A DNA stretch of 64,000 nt from Monarcha castaneiventris obscurior (lineage: Eukaryota; Chordata; Aves; Passeriformes; Monarchidae): contig JAMPIT010000354.1 in the NCBI GenBank assembly GCA_026261815.1, positions 1,550,001 through 1,614,000 on the forward strand, given 5' to 3'. The notes under the pieces were generated by a model. It saw nothing but the letters and a program-made list of their open reading frames with translations. It was not told the origin of the DNA and searched no databases. The stretch's first letter is position 1. Each line of letters starts with the position of its first letter. Below are positions 25,590 to 38,685 of the stretch, piece after piece. The position numbers were made by a program, and so were the translations under genes.

Positions 25590-25806
25590 AGTAGCTAAAA
25601 GGAAGAAATTCTTCCCTGTGAGGGTGGTGAGACACTGGAATGGGTTTCTCTAAGAAATTGTGCCTGTCCTATCCCTGGAAGTGTTCAAAGCCAGGTTGGA
25701 TGAGGAGCGACCTGGGACAGTGGGAGGTGTCCCTGCCCATGGCAGGGATGGCACTGGATGGGCTTTAAGATCCCTTCACACTAAAACCAGTCCGACATTC
25801 TGTGAT
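25590..25806 (+). mobile_element. CR1 3' fragment
   Basis: AGGAAGAAATTCTTCCCTGT, GAGGGTGGTGAGACACTGGA, and an ending CCGACATTCTGTGATTTT. Confidence 0.9.
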
Positions 25807-27304
25807 TTTATCCTGCCTGCCTAGACAGGGACTGAATCAACTTCAAAATCCCAAAAAAGGTCTCTCCTTTAAGAGCAGCCAGAGCAGTCACTTTGCAAAT
25901 TCCCTTTTGGAGACAATGAACCCATTGCCTGCCTGTGGAATTCGTGCCCCCTTTGAGAACTGTTTGCAGTGGTTAAGGAAAACAAACACCTCAGAGCAGT
26001 GGCTAATTTATTAAGCACTAATTATTCCACCAGCTTCACCAATCGATTGCAATTGCGGAATAAAATCAAAGAGGAAAACATGATGTTCCAGTTCACTGCA
26101 CTAGGTGGTGGTGCCTGCAAAGGAAAAAGCCCGAGTGGTTCTCTCCAGGATCCTGGGCACCCAAAGTTAGGAGGAGATTTGGAAGAGAGGCACGTTCTCC
26201 CAGTGGGACAGGATTTGCCCCTTTTCTAGTCCTGTACCACTCCAGACAGATCTATCAGCAGCATTCAGAAACCAACTCTGTATGTGAGGACAAGGCAAAA
26301 GGAACCTTGTAAGAAAATAATCCTCACCCAAAGCAATGAACAACCAAAAAAAATCATCCCTGAGTGAAAGTGTGCACCTTCCAGAAGTAAAACCCTCAGG
26401 GCTCCAGGGAACATCCCAGCAGCCTGAGCTCCATTGTGTAAATGAGGAAGATGCAGTGGGGGTTAAGAGGGAATTTTTCCCCAAATTACCTCCCTGGCAA
26501 TGAAATGAGCAATTCCGGTGTCCCAGGAGTTGTAGACGATGACAAAGCTGCAGGCAGAAATACTCATTTGGCTTTAGTTGGTGGCACTCTCTGGCCAGTG
26601 CTGTTTTTCTCCAAAGCCAATTACAGAGGCTTGGGCACATCCATCCATCCCCTGCTGCAGCCTTGGAGTGTCAGTGCTGCCACAGCCCAGCGTGACCCCT
26701 CTGAACTCCTGTCACCAGCCATGACTCACAAAGGCACAGAGTGGCTGGACTCCAGCAGCAAAGCCAGAGCTTTTGGAGTCAGGAGTTAATGAAAGGAGAA
26801 ATTCTCTTGTAACCTCTGAGCTTGTTTGCCCTGGAGTCCCAAAGATTGCTGCCCTTGGCCTAAACCCCTGTCTGAGAGCTGTGGGGAGGGGGGAGAAACA
26901 GGAGTTATTTCAGTAATAACCAGTTCCCAAGGAATAGCCCTTCCTATGTCAACATTAATAATTCACCTGGAGAACAGTATGTCAGCTTTGCCACGTGTTT
27001 CCCTACAAAGGGATGTCACCCCCCACCCTACCACAGCCCCCAATGTTACCACCTTTTTTCCTCATGAAGGCCAAAACCCAATTAAAAAGTTTCTACTTCT
27101 TAACTCTGTATCATCAGCTGTAGACCTGGAACCTCTGGTGAGGGCAGAAATTAAGGAAAAATATGCAAACATAGAGATTTTCTTTGCAAGCCACTCATTT
27201 AACTCTGTTTCATTTGCCCAGCTGTGCTGCCTCATAGGGATGGGGCAGAGATGGGAGTGGGGTTCACACCCCCATCAATGGATTTGGATGCACATCCTCA
27301 CCAT

Positions 27305-27412
27305 CGAGGCCAGGCTAGACAACCTGGGATAGTGGAAGGTGTCCCTGCCCATGGCAAGGGGTGGGACTGATGCCATTTGATGTCCCTTCCAACCCAAACC
27401 ATTCTGGGATTT
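27305..27412 (+). mobile_element. CR1 3'-end fragment
   Basis: GAGGCCAGGCTAGACAACCT, then GTGTCCCTGCCCATGGCAAG and CAACCCAAACCATTCTGGGA. Confidence 0.85.
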
Positions 27413-28730
27413 AACCAGCTGGTTTCTTTTCTCTTTACACAAAGGACCCACAACCAATTGCTGGATTACAGCAGTTTGGAAGAAATGGAGGAAAGAGCTC
27501 ATGTTTGCTTTTGGGCAGAGCAGCAAACAGATCTACTGGGAATGCCCTTATAGAAAATCATGGGCAATTCCCACTGTCACATCAGAGCAGAAGGGTCTGA
27601 TGGTGTGGAAGTCTCAAATCCCTGCTCTGGCTTTTCACCATCAATTGAAAATACATTTATGGAATTTTGAAATTCCTGGCATTTGCCTCAGAAATATCAC
27701 ATTGGTTTTTTTAATAATGTCTAAAGGTTTGGGTAAATAAAAAAAAAAAAAAAAGTTGAAACCTTCAGTGCTCTTCAACATCTGAGTATATTAAAAATCC
27801 TTTCAGTACATCCTACAAATTGTATCAAAAATACCAGCATCGATGTAACAGTGTAAGATTTAAGTGGAACAAGGATACCAAGGATTTTCATTCCGTGGGA
27901 GTGAATCTACACCATTTTTTTAAACATTTTCCCTGTGCTGTGGTAGCCAAGCCTGTGTGTTACTATAAACCATTTCTAACAGATTTGCACTTGCAATTGG
28001 GAGCAACTCCGGGTAGCTTTGCACCTACTGAGGACACGAAACAGGATTTGGTATTTGCAAAAAATCAACTGGGCAAAGTATAGGGAGCAAAGTCACATCT
28101 TTTATTACTCCAGCTAGCATAGTTGGAATAAAAAATAACATTTGGGAACAGCAACACAACTGTCACTTGAGAAAAGACATTGCTCTCTTGTTCAGTTTTA
28201 TATGATTGAGACTGTAAGTTCATTAAGTTCCCATCTTTCCTCCCTCTGCAAGAGTCTGTTTTTCATATTCAACTCCTACTCAAGGCTACGTTGTTGTGAC
28301 TCCTCGTCTGCTGGAAATTAAACAAGAGAATTTCTCAAAAAAGGAATTCTTTTTCATGCCAAAAGAAGTTCTACTGTGTCAAAATCAACCTGCTCAAGTT
28401 TCTTCCCATTGTGAGGGTTTCTAGACCAATCCACAGCATTCGCAGACTGGAGATACGGAAAAAATAGAACTGTCCTCAAAGGAAATGCTTTGGTGTTCCA
28501 TCCTGGGAACAAGGATTGGTCTTGATGTTTCCCACCATAGCCAAAGACAGTGTGGTGTTAAAAATCTCCTTTCCCACCAATTTTGATGGAAATTTTCAAG
28601 ATCCAGGTGGAAACCACTCATGTGCTGCTTGAAGAAACCAAGGCCCAGGAGTTAGAGAGTCTAGGATTAATCCTGCTTGGTCTAATTTCCATGGGGTTCT
28701 CAACAGGTCCAACCCTTCAATTCCACCAGT

Positions 28731-29238
28731 CTCAGGCAGCATGAACTCGGTACTGGTGGGGCTGCACCTCAAATCCTGTGTCCAGTTTTTGGCTCCTCAC
28801 ATCAAGAAAGGCCTTGGGGGCTGAAGTATGCCCAGGGAAGGGAACAGAGCTGGGGAAGGGCCTGGAGCCCCGGGAGCAGATGAGAGAGCTGGGAAGGGGG
28901 CTCAGCCTGGAGCAAAGGAGGCTCAGGGGGGACCTTGTGGCTCTGCACAAGTCCCTGACAGGAGGGGGCAGCCGGGGGCGTCGGGCTCTGCTCCCAGGGA
29001 ACAGGGACAGGAGGAGAGGGAACGGCCTCAGGCTGGGCCAGGGGAGATTCAGACTGGGTATTACGGAAAACTTCATGGGGAGGGTTCAAGCCCTGGAAAA
29101 GGAGTGGAGTCCCCACCCCTGGAGGTGCTCAAAAAGCAAGCAGGGCAAAAAGGCACTTTGAGATGTTGTTTATTCAATCAAAGATTGGAGTTGACCATCC
29201 TGGAGGTCTTTTCTAACCTTAACGATTCCATTGTATTC
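28731..29238 (+). mobile_element. CR1 3' fragment, long copy
   Basis: Contains GTGTCCAGTTTTTGGCTCCT (end of ORF2) and the 3' UTR shared in reverse with 16160-16370. It ends GAGGTCTTTTCTAACC. Confidence 0.85.
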
Positions 29239-29676
29239 TATACTTGTGTCCCACTGCTGGAGCCATGCTGGAAGGAGTGAAAGGCTGTGTCCCAGGTGGG
29301 AGCTGTGCTGGTGAGGTCTTGAGTCTTTAAAATGTGGGGAGTCCACTCCAGCTCCTTCTCCAAGTGACCAAAGCCTCATTCCCTGCTCTGGTGGATGGCA
29401 TGGCTTGGCATTAATTTTTCTCCTTTAATTCCTGTAGGGAGGATCCTTTATGGCCACACAGCCAGAGCTGTTTGTTTGTGTGACTGTCAAGAGCCAGTAA
29501 CATTTATAGCCCTGAAGAAGTAAGGGGGGAAGGGCGTGGAGGCTGCATCAAAAGCTTTTCCATTTTCCAGCTCTGTTGGTGCATTATCCCTCTGAATGCA
29601 CTTCACCTGTGCCACAACGTTTATGGTCTCTCCATGCCCAGCTGCATCTTCTGTGGCACCAGGCACGAGCTCTGCT

Positions 29677-29763
29677 CCAGTGACAGCTCCACAGGGATGC
29701 GATTCCCAGTGATGGCTCCACAGGGATGCGATTCCCAGTGATGGCTCCACAGGGATGTGATCC
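29677..29763. repeat. Minisatellite, 3 x 29 bp plus partial copy
   Basis: A unit starting CCAGTGATGGCTCCACAGGG recurs at 29677, 29706 and 29735, with the start of a fourth at 29764. It has one or two substitutions per copy. Confidence 0.95.
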
Positions 29764-31725
29764 CCAGTGACACCAAGCCAATCTCACCGAGCTCCTGCCT
29801 GGCAGCACATGGAGCTCTGCCCCCTCCTCAGTGTCCCGAGCCTGGCGAGCAGTATAAAGTTAGCTTGTTGTCAACAGGAATCAGGGCTGCCCATTAAATA
29901 ACCCCTGTCCAGGAAATCAGCTCTGGGATTAGGGATTTGTTGAGCCACAGGAAAGGAACCCCAGCACTGTGTAAGCAGAGGAACCAGGGAACTGGGAGGG
30001 ATGATGGGGAAGTCTGAATTGTCACCAAGACACAGTTTTTCTCACCATCAGAAGATCTGCTGCTTTTCTTCTCTGCAGAAAAGTCCTCAAGCCATTTTTC
30101 TCTGAATTTCCTTGTTATCCCCCTGTTTCAGGTGCAGGTCAAAAGTCCAGAATTTTTCAAAATTAAGAACCTGCATAGAAGTGCAGAAATTCAAGTGCTG
30201 CCAAGTGCTGTGTTCTCTCATTGCTTTTCAATGGTTTTAACTTCTGCTTTATACAAATCCCCAGATTGGAAGCAATTGTGAACCAAAATGGTAATTATTA
30301 TTTTGCTCATATCAAAGCAAATAGTAGATATTCTCAGATTTTCTTTTTTCCTAAATTTTATTATGAACATTATCTTTACCACAAGTAGCTGTAAATCCAC
30401 AGAGGTGGCATTTGGGGAAAAGACTTTCATTAACAAATTTCCAGCTCGCTGTTACTCCAGATCTGGAAGCAACATCACGTCTCCAACTGCCCATTCCACC
30501 CTGCTTGAGGAAAACACAGAGCCCTGTCTGCCCCATTTCCTGCACTAATCCAGCAGCTTTTCCAATCTGTTGTGGTTCAGCCTGAGTTCCCCTGGCATTA
30601 CCTTCAACACCAGTTGATCACACAAAGGCTCAGACCTCAATAAGGAGAAGTATTGGCCAGCCCAAGACACGAATCCCTTATTTTATTTCTGCACATAGCA
30701 ATCTCCAGCATTCCCCCCCACCCCCGCTCCTTTTCCAGTAGCGAGGCTGCAGTTTGAACAGCAAAGGGCACAGGGATTTATTACAGGCAGAACAAAAGCT
30801 GAGTAGCAAAGGGAAGATTAACAGCAGCCACTTGCTGAGTCCTGCTGCCGAGGACCTTATAATTCACTGGCTTCTCTCAACTTTATGCCTTCAGTGGGAT
30901 GCACTGGAGCAGCTCCACAGAAAGCAGCCCTGGAATGAGTGAATAGACAGGTCTGCTGCAGACAAGGATTGCAGAATTCATGTAGTGGAGGTGGGAAGAT
31001 GCCAAAACTGCCTCCGTGCACCCTTTGGGGCACTGCTGGCCGGGTACAGGACAGAGATGCCCCACAGGTTCATTTGCTGGTGGTCCCTGATTTGTCCATG
31101 AGATTTTCCTTGAAGATCAGGCAGTCTACAGAGCAAATCCCACGTCCTTCCTGCAGATCCCTTGGGAACACATCCTTGGCATAGATTCTGGATGGACTCC
31201 TTGGCCAAGGAGCCCAAGGAGGTGCTTTGGCCATCAGACCCCTCCAGAAGGGGTTTGCAGCACTGGGATAGGGAATTAGGAGTGGGATGGATTAGTGCGG
31301 CTGCCCCAGCTGGGGAAGGCTTCCAGCCAAGCTGGAAAGACACTTGCCATATGCAGACTCCTGGGATTTTCCTAGAGTGAAACCAACATAAATTGGCTTG
31401 AGCAACCATGCTTCTCCCAGTCCTGGCTTTATCTTTTATTCAGCAGTTAAACACTTTTGCCAGTGGCATGTCCATGTTGCAGCATTTGCTTGGCCGTCTG
31501 TACCTCCTCAGCCTTTCTGAGAAAAACAAGCCAAACCAAAGCAGCCTTTCCCCCATCTCCGGGCAATTTTCTATTCTGATTCAGCAGTTTGTTTGGGTTT
31601 CATTGCAATTATGTTCTTGGGTCTTAATTGACCCAGTGCTTTTGTCTCTCTGCCAGGCCAATGGCAGCACGAGGACTCTGCAGAACCAAGAGTTTTCCTG
31701 GGGAAAAGCCCGGGTAGATAGGAAA

Positions 31726-31748
31726 GGGCGGGGTGGGGGGGGTGTGGG
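31726..31748 (+). other. G-quadruplex-type motif
   Basis: GGG, GGGG, GGGGGGGG and GGG are separated by loops of 1, 1 and 3 bases. This meets the usual pattern for an intramolecular quadruplex. Confidence 0.8.
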
Positions 31749-33252
31749 CTGTGCCAGCCACACAGAGCTGCCAGCAGAGGAATTTCTGCCGTGTCTTCTT
31801 CCCTCACAACTCCAGCCTCCCATGGCTGTTCCGGGAGTTCCAGATGTCCTGTGCTGGACCTCCACAGCCATGGACAAGTTACACCTCCCTCCCACCTTTC
31901 TCCAGAGCAGCAGAAGGATCAACAACATGGAGGAGGTAGAGGAGCAAAGGCCTCAAAACAGCAATACACACCTTGGGCCCATTCACACTTGGGATGGCTT
32001 CACAGAGTTGTGCTCAGCAAATTCCCAACAGATCCACTGGTGGGGTTTTCATCCTTTTCTGGATACAGAAAGGGATAGCAGAGAAAGCACTATGGATGCA
32101 GAAGAAAGCACTGACAAGGAAAGGCTCAACAGCATCTTCTTGGGAGGGACATTCAAATGTGGGCCCCAGCAGCAGCCAAAGCTCTGCTCACCCAAACTGC
32201 TACATTTCCTGCTGCTCCTGGCTCACACACCCGGGAACACATCTTGGGATCTTCTGGCACAGGGGACAAGCTGAAATCACTCACTAAATAAAGCCTTGGG
32301 AGAGTGTGACAAGTGTTGACAAATCTTGAAAATGCTTCAGCCTGGCATGGCCTGCAAGGCCCCTTCCAGCTACAGCTGTTCAGTTCTCCACCTGAATTCG
32401 ATAAAAGCCAAAGGAAAAAGCTTCGATTTCCACTTCAATCTTCTTCTTGACAAAATCAGTCCCTTCAGGGGTGCATTCTGTTTCTTTAAATCCTTATTTG
32501 GAGCTGAAAAGCTGAACCTGTGGGGCACTTCTAGCCAGTGGTGAAAATTAGAAGAAAAGCCCTTGGAAAGCAGGGAAAAACTGCCTTTTGTGTACCTGGC
32601 AAGTTCAGAAATGTCACACACCACAAAAATGGACAGGTTTCACAGCTCCCTCCCTGCTCCGCAGCAATGGTCAGGTCTAACATTTATGTATTTTGCCTCA
32701 TTTTTTTCACAAGGACAATGATTTTCAATTGTCCCTAACCCAGCTTTTGGTCTGACCAAGGGAGTGAATAATGGCATGTTCTTTCTTCTTTTTATTTTTA
32801 TTTCTCTTTACCTTTTTTTTTTTGCCTTTAATACTTTTATTCCCGGTACTCAGTGTATGTGTTGAGCTTCCAGAGACAACTTTCCCAAGGAATTCCCTAA
32901 GGTGCAACACTTCATGGAGTGTGTGGTGAATCCATCCTTTTGTGCATCTCTAAAAGATGCAGTTGCCAAGAAATGGACTTCAAATCAAATCAAAGAAATA
33001 AATAACTAAAGGCCATTAGCGTGGTAAAGATGCACCAAGTCCGTGGAAATTTATCACAGGGAGCAGGAGTTCTCTGAGTTGGAGAGCCTTGATGGCAGGG
33101 ATGTTTGTGTTTTCAAATCCTTGGTCAAGCACGAGAATGTGAGAATCTGGCAGTGCCCAAACTCAGATGAACCTTTTCTCCTCATCATTACAAAGTATCA
33201 AGTTTTCAATTCCTTGTCTCTCCAGCTATTTAAAAAAAAAAAAAAGCTTCAT

Positions 33253-33279
33253 ATTAATCACACTCTGAGTGTGATTAAT
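33253..33279. repeat. Perfect inverted repeat, 13-bp arms, 1-nt centre
   Basis: The arm ATTAATCACACTC and its reverse complement flank a single T. Each arm carries TGATTAAT, a PBX/HOX-type site, in opposite orientation. Confidence 0.95.
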
Positions 33280-34380
33280 TTCTCCAATTTTCTTCTTGCT
33301 TGTAGTTTAGTAAATTAAAGACTTTTAAAATAAATCTCCGCCCGTTTCTGCTTCTAGATAAAATGTCTTGGTTTAAAGAGTGTATTCAAGAGCAGAAATA
33401 ATCAGCTGGCCAAAAGGGATTGGATTTTCCACTGAAGCTGAAGCAAAACTGTAGCAGGAACAGTTGGGTTGTATGGGCATGACCTGCTGGGCTTGATTCC
33501 CCATTGCTCAAAAAAGGCAGTGGGAGGAAAAAGCTATTTCCTACCTCTGAGACAAATTGTGACCATTAATACACTGACATTTATGGGCAGGCAGATAAGA
33601 GAACAATTCACAATGCAGAAAAGTCTTTTAATTATGTTTAATATTCAAATTAAGACTTAACATGGCTTTTTCTAGCTGTACTTAGAATAATTGCTGTGAA
33701 AATAATGGATCTTTCTTTTCAGGGATCTAATGAAAAATGATGAGGGAAGAATAAATAGCCTTTGGACAGGCCCATGCTAAATCCTTGCACAGTCCACAAC
33801 AAAACTAAACAAAGGAAAAATAAAAACCAAAAAATGAAAAACCCTAACCTGTTTACTTCAGGTTGATTAAAGCATTTTTCTCAAGCTGATATGAAATGTT
33901 TTCGCCTCATTTTCAGGCTCACCTTTTGTTTTAATTTAGGCAGAGAAAGGATAAATTGCTTTCTGAGTCAACATTCTGTTCCAAAAATAACAAAATACAA
34001 CTGCTCCAACTGCTTCCACGCAAACCCAGGGAGAGGCTGTGGATCCTGTGCACTCCCACCTCCTTTTCCTCCCTCCTAATCAGCAAAACTCATTTCACTT
34101 CCAGGGTCACGGGTTTGACCGCAGGTGAGATTTTCTTATTCCTGGGGGCTGTGTTTGCCAACAGCACCTTCCCAGCGAGCCGGGACCTCGCTGCCTGTGG
34201 GTGACTCCGGCCTTCGTGCGAGCTCCGAGCAGGCACGGCAGGAGGACAAACATCTCCCACCTGGCCTGCCCTGCCCACACCTTTATTGCTGTATTTTTCT
34301 CTCCTCTCCTGAACGCTCCTTGGGGCAATTAGTAGCACTCAAATGGCTGTAAACGTCTTTTACTTGGTTTCTTTTATCTC

Positions 34381-34936
34381 TGTGCCGGTTTTGGCCAAAA
34401 TCCAGCAATATATCTTCCGGGAGAAAGTCAGGTTACAAGCACCCTTCCCCCCACCAGGTTCGGGAACAAATTCCTCGAAGGAAAGTGAAGGCGATAAAAC
34501 CTATTTATTAACAAACACACAGGAAAAGGATAATAATACTAAATAGCAAAATCCCTCACTATAACGAGAAAACCTGGGAAGAAATTAGAGTCCTCTCGTA
34601 GGTGTGGTCCCTCCTTCTCAGAGCTGCCGTGGGGGGTGGCCTTAGGCCCCCTCTGGGCCTGAAGAGAAGTTCTCCTGATGTATTCTGATGTTGTTGAAAC
34701 AGTCCACAAGAGGAAAAAAGGAAAAAAAAACCCAAAGTCCCAGGAAACACGCCAGAGAAAAAAGGGAAGGAAAAAAACCCCAAAAAGCTGGCTGAAGAGA
34801 CAGGCAAAGGTGTTCCCTCCGTGCTACCGCCGCCAGAGAACACAGAAGAGTCTCCATCTCTGTGTCCTTGGGAACTTGCTTTGAAAAGTTCGTTTGTTTT
34901 TTCCTCCCCTCTCAAGCTCAGTTTAAAGGCACAACA
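34381..34936 (-). mobile_element. Solo LTR, minus orientation
   Basis: On the minus strand it runs from TGTTGTGCCTTTAAACTGAG to CCAAAACCGGCACA, with TG...CA ends, 556 bp. AATAAA is present on the minus strand (34504-34509) near its 3' end, as in an LTR R region. No retroviral coding lies beside it and I see no clean target duplication. The family name is not certain; it resembles avian ERVK-type LTRs. Confidence 0.6.
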
Positions 34937-35819
34937 TTAATTTTTTGGCATAGAGCCATGATAGGGGATACACATCATAGAGTCACCCCAAGACAATCTC
35001 CTCTCAGTATTCCAATGAACTTACTGTGTTCACAGATTGTGTGGCAAGGAAGGCTCAGCCCCCTCTGCCTCCTGCTTTTTCATGAAACTCATGTTTGGGT
35101 CAAACAGTGGCTTTCAAGAAGACACAATAACTTCAACAAACTGTTTTCTGTCAGGAAAAAAGTGGAAACCTTTAAAAGATGCCAGAGGGAAAAAAATCTT
35201 TCTTCCCCACGCCCAAAAAAACTCCATTTTCCAAGTGAAAATGACATTTTCTTTGGAACAGTCTCCTTTTATCAGAAACCAGTGAGGAAAAGATGAAGAA
35301 GTGCCAGGAGAATTGTCCGAGCTGAGGTCCAAAAAACACTTGTTCAAGCCAAAGTAAAGTCTCATTAAACTCTGGATCAACAGGGAAGTTTGAAGACATC
35401 ATTCGAGGCAAGATACAAACAAAGATTACGACAGAGATGTCATAGATGTCACTCAAGTGATGTCACTGGTTCTGACCCAGCCCTGCTTCTGCCCACAGCC
35501 CCCTGAATCCTTGTGCTGCGTTTTCATCCATCCATGTGATTTTCCTGCTCTGGAGCTCTTGCTGGTCCTGTTTCCACTCCTGGCTCTTCCTTGCTTTGAA
35601 AAAAAGATCTGTCTGCTCTAGGTTCCCAAGAAAACCCACTGGGATGAGGCCATCCCTCCCTGCAGGAAGCTGTGTGCCCTAATCCTGACATTTCCAGCTC
35701 CACCGTGTCCTTCAATAAGAGCGATGCCCTCGTCCCGTTGTCTCAGCTGGACCCGACACCTGACATTTTGATGACTAAATTTCACTGAGTTTAATTCTGT
35801 TTCACTGCCAGGGAGTCAT

Positions 35820-36215
35820 GTACTTTTTAATGCATGAATAATTCCATACAAAATACTTTAAAATTAGCCACTTTGCAAATCCCAGGCACTCCATGATTAG
35901 GGATAGCAGGCTTCACTGTTCATTAAATATTAATCTGCCCAGCTCATGCATATCCATTCTGATACTGCTTCTCATTATATCAACGCACTCTGCTTTTTCC
36001 AGAGTCCCTGTCTGGAATTGCTATTCCCAAAGAACAGCCCTGAAAGACATTAGGTCTGCCAAGAAACTGCTTATGATCTTTCATTTTCATACAAAATGTA
36101 TTCTAATGTCCCTTCCTAACCCAGCCCTTTCGATTTGCCTTGACTATAACACAGCTTGTTTTACAGAAAACAAATCATGTTATGCCTGTAGTAATAATGA
36201 CAATAAAGAAAAATA
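35820..36215. other. AT-rich unique block, possible conserved non-coding element
   Basis: There are no CR1 or LTR hallmarks. It has several ATTA/TAAT cores (AATATTAATC, AATAATTCC) and even composition. Being non-repetitive beside repeats is the only evidence, so this is a weak candidate. Confidence 0.25.
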
Positions 36216-36693
36216 ATAATCCTGGGGGAGAGGAGAAAGAGCTACAGCAGCAGTTTTGTCAGCTAACATGAGTATATGGGAAATCGTTGGGAATAAAAGA
36301 CATGAGGGTGGGAGTCAGCCACTCCACAAAAAGCTTTTCTAAGAGCATCTCCAGGATGGAGGGAGCAGCCCCAGATGTGCCTCCTGCCTTTCTCTGGTTT
36401 GATGACAGCAACTGGGAAAGCTCCAGGTAAAAAGGAGCCCTTGAGACCCTCGTGTTCCTTGGCAATATGTGCAGCACCAGCCTGTGTCTCACAGCAGGGC
36501 ACTGCAGAAAGGCTGGCGGCTTCATCCATTTGCAGCTTGAAAACAAAAAAGGAGCCAAAAATATATAATTTAGTTCTAACTTCAAACACCAAAGTTTTAT
36601 GAAAATTTCTTGGACACTGGGAATTGTGTCTGTTTTTCTCAGGCTTCCCAAACAATCCCATGGCTGTGGTTCATAAGCTCTGTTCTAATTTTA

Positions 36694-36862
36694 GAATTAT
36701 AGAATCCCAGAATGGTTTGGGTGGGAAAGGACCTTAAGTCCAAGCGCTCTCCAGCCTGGCCTTGGACCCTGCCAGGGATCCAGGGGCAGCCACAGCTGCT
36801 CTGGGCACCCTGTGCCAGGGCCTCCCCACCCTCCCAGCGAACAATTCCTTCAGAATATCTCA
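36694..36862 (-). mobile_element. CR1 3' fragment
   Basis: Starts AATTATAGAATCCCAGAATG, then reversed CR1 3' UTR up to GGAACA-like text near 36845. Confidence 0.88.
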
Positions 36863-37559
36863 GCTAACTACCTCTCACAACTGTGCAAGGCAGGAAAGTG
36901 TCAGGAATTGTACTTCTGGCATTTCTGAGCCCTCTGAGTCTTTGCAGAGCAAAGCAAAGGGCTCATAAAGGACCTAAGGGTGACCATGTGCTGAGACTTC
37001 CTGGGTGGGATCCTTGCAGCTGTCACAGTGCTTGGAAGGCTGGAAGGAAAGCAAGAGGCCATCCCAGCTTCCATGGCTGTCTCCGAGAGAGGCTTTGCAG
37101 TGTAACAACCAACAAATTGCAATGCATTGTCTTGGAGAGTGTGGATGTGATGTCCTGGCTCCACCCGCCACGCTCAGTCCTGGTCTAGCCCAAGTGAGAG
37201 GTTTAGAGAGAGGAACCAGGAAAAATGGTGCTGCCAGCAGAAGATGCCTATTGCTTGCAAATAAAACCAGGCAGATGGCCTGCTGAATTTCAATCCTTAA
37301 TTAAAAGTGCTTTACTCTCTAAGCTAATTATATACTAATTCCTGCTGTGGGAGGGGCTCCTTTGGCACGGAGAGGGTGGTAATGAACATCTCAGTTCGCC
37401 TCTGCATCAGCAGGCTCAGCCCTTCCCTCTGCTGCCTGAGGGATAAAGAGGGATAAAGATACCCCTGGCTGTTAGCTCCAAGTGGACCTTGTGAAGGGAA
37501 ATGAAAGAAAGGAGCAGGAGTGTCGCCCTGGTTTTCACAGTGCTCCATGTTTTTACTTC

Positions 37560-37990
37560 TGTAGTAGAAGTTCTCATGCTCTTTCTATAAACATAGCTCT
37601 TGTTTTTCTAACCGGCTAAGAATGTTTACTGAACTTTTACATTGTTGACCATTCCTTTCTCCAAGGCGGAGAAAGGTGATAGACTGTGTTCCTATTCTGT
37701 AAAATGCTAGAGGTGTTAACCTCATCCACCAATGTATGATTGTCTTAGAAGAGGTATAAAAGTGTGATAATAAAGGCAGGCAGCCCTTTTGGCTCTACCG
37801 GGTGGCTGACCTGCTGCCTAGCCTGCTGTTTGAGTCCGCGTGTTCGTGTCCAGACACTGCGATACAGGAGGTCTCAGACAGCCCTGCTGTGATGGAATAG
37901 GATCACACTGCAACGTCTGTCACCGCATGGATAACCCAGAGAGCTCCCACGGGAAGCTGGACCCCAAACTGGGTAGTGACTAATAGTGAG
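37560..37990 (+). mobile_element. Candidate solo LTR with TATA box and polyadenylation signal
   Basis: A TATAAAA box (37755-37761) is followed closely by AATAAA (37769-37774) and a pyrimidine- and GC-richer stretch like U5. Upstream sequence is AT-balanced with no CR1 features. TG at 37560 is a possible start. The right end is unclear and no target duplication was found, so this may also be a fortuitous promoter-like segment. Confidence 0.4.
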
Positions 37991-38439
37991 AGCTCTGCCA
38001 AAGCAGGTGCATTTCTTCCAAGTGACAAAAAACTGGTTTGGGGTAATGTTTGATATGGCTGGAAGAGGTTTCTCTTAACACTGGGATTCCTTTCTTCAGG
38101 ATTTGCATTTTAAAATAATCCAGCCTCCCTGCGTTGCATAAGCCTGCATGTTCCCGTGCTTTTTCCATGAGACCCTCTGTGTCCACTGCATGGTGAAGGA
38201 AAGCTCAAAACACTCAAAAACCATCAAAAAGAGATGGTAAATTGTAGGGTAAAGGACCATTTGTGCAAGACTTAAAAGCGTAACAGCTTGAGCAACACCA
38301 TGTCCTTGGAGCCACTGGGATCCTGGGATGGCCTTGCTGTCTCAGCAGCTCTCACCCCACACCCTCATCTGCTTCAAGGGGTCTTTTGTCTCCCAAACTC
38401 ATGACCTGACTAGGACAACATGAAATGGCCTCGAGCCAC

Positions 38440-38685
38440 ACCACGGGAAGTTTAGATTCAGCATTAGGAAAAATGCCTTCACTGAAAGGGTTTTCAAGCC
38501 CTGGAACGGGCTGCCCAGGTGGAGTCAGTGTCTCACCCTCCCTGGAGGGATTTAAAAGCCATATGGATGTGGTACTTGGGGACATGGGTTAGTGGTGGCC
38601 TTGGCACTGCTTGGGGAAGTGGTTGGACTCGATGATCTTAGAGGTTTTATCCAACCTAAACAGTTCTCTCAGTCTCTGATTCATC
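38440..38685 (+). mobile_element. CR1 3' fragment, different subfamily
   Basis: AGTTTAGATTCAGCATTAGG, CCTGGAACGGGCTGCCCAGG, and an ending GATGATCTTAGAGG ... CCAACCTAAACAGTTCT. Confidence 0.85.

Larger units (their letters stand above)
29764..34380. other. Non-coding stretch, no gene seen
   Basis: It contains only short homopolymers, the G-run at 31726 and the inverted repeat at 33253. The 288-codon plus frame at 31408-32274 has no family features. Confidence 0.6.

Noticed and set aside
31408..32274. 288-codon plus-strand open frame
   Set aside because: The longest non-viral frame on the plus strand, but with no domain, membrane pattern or homology that I recognise. Overlapping frames are open too.
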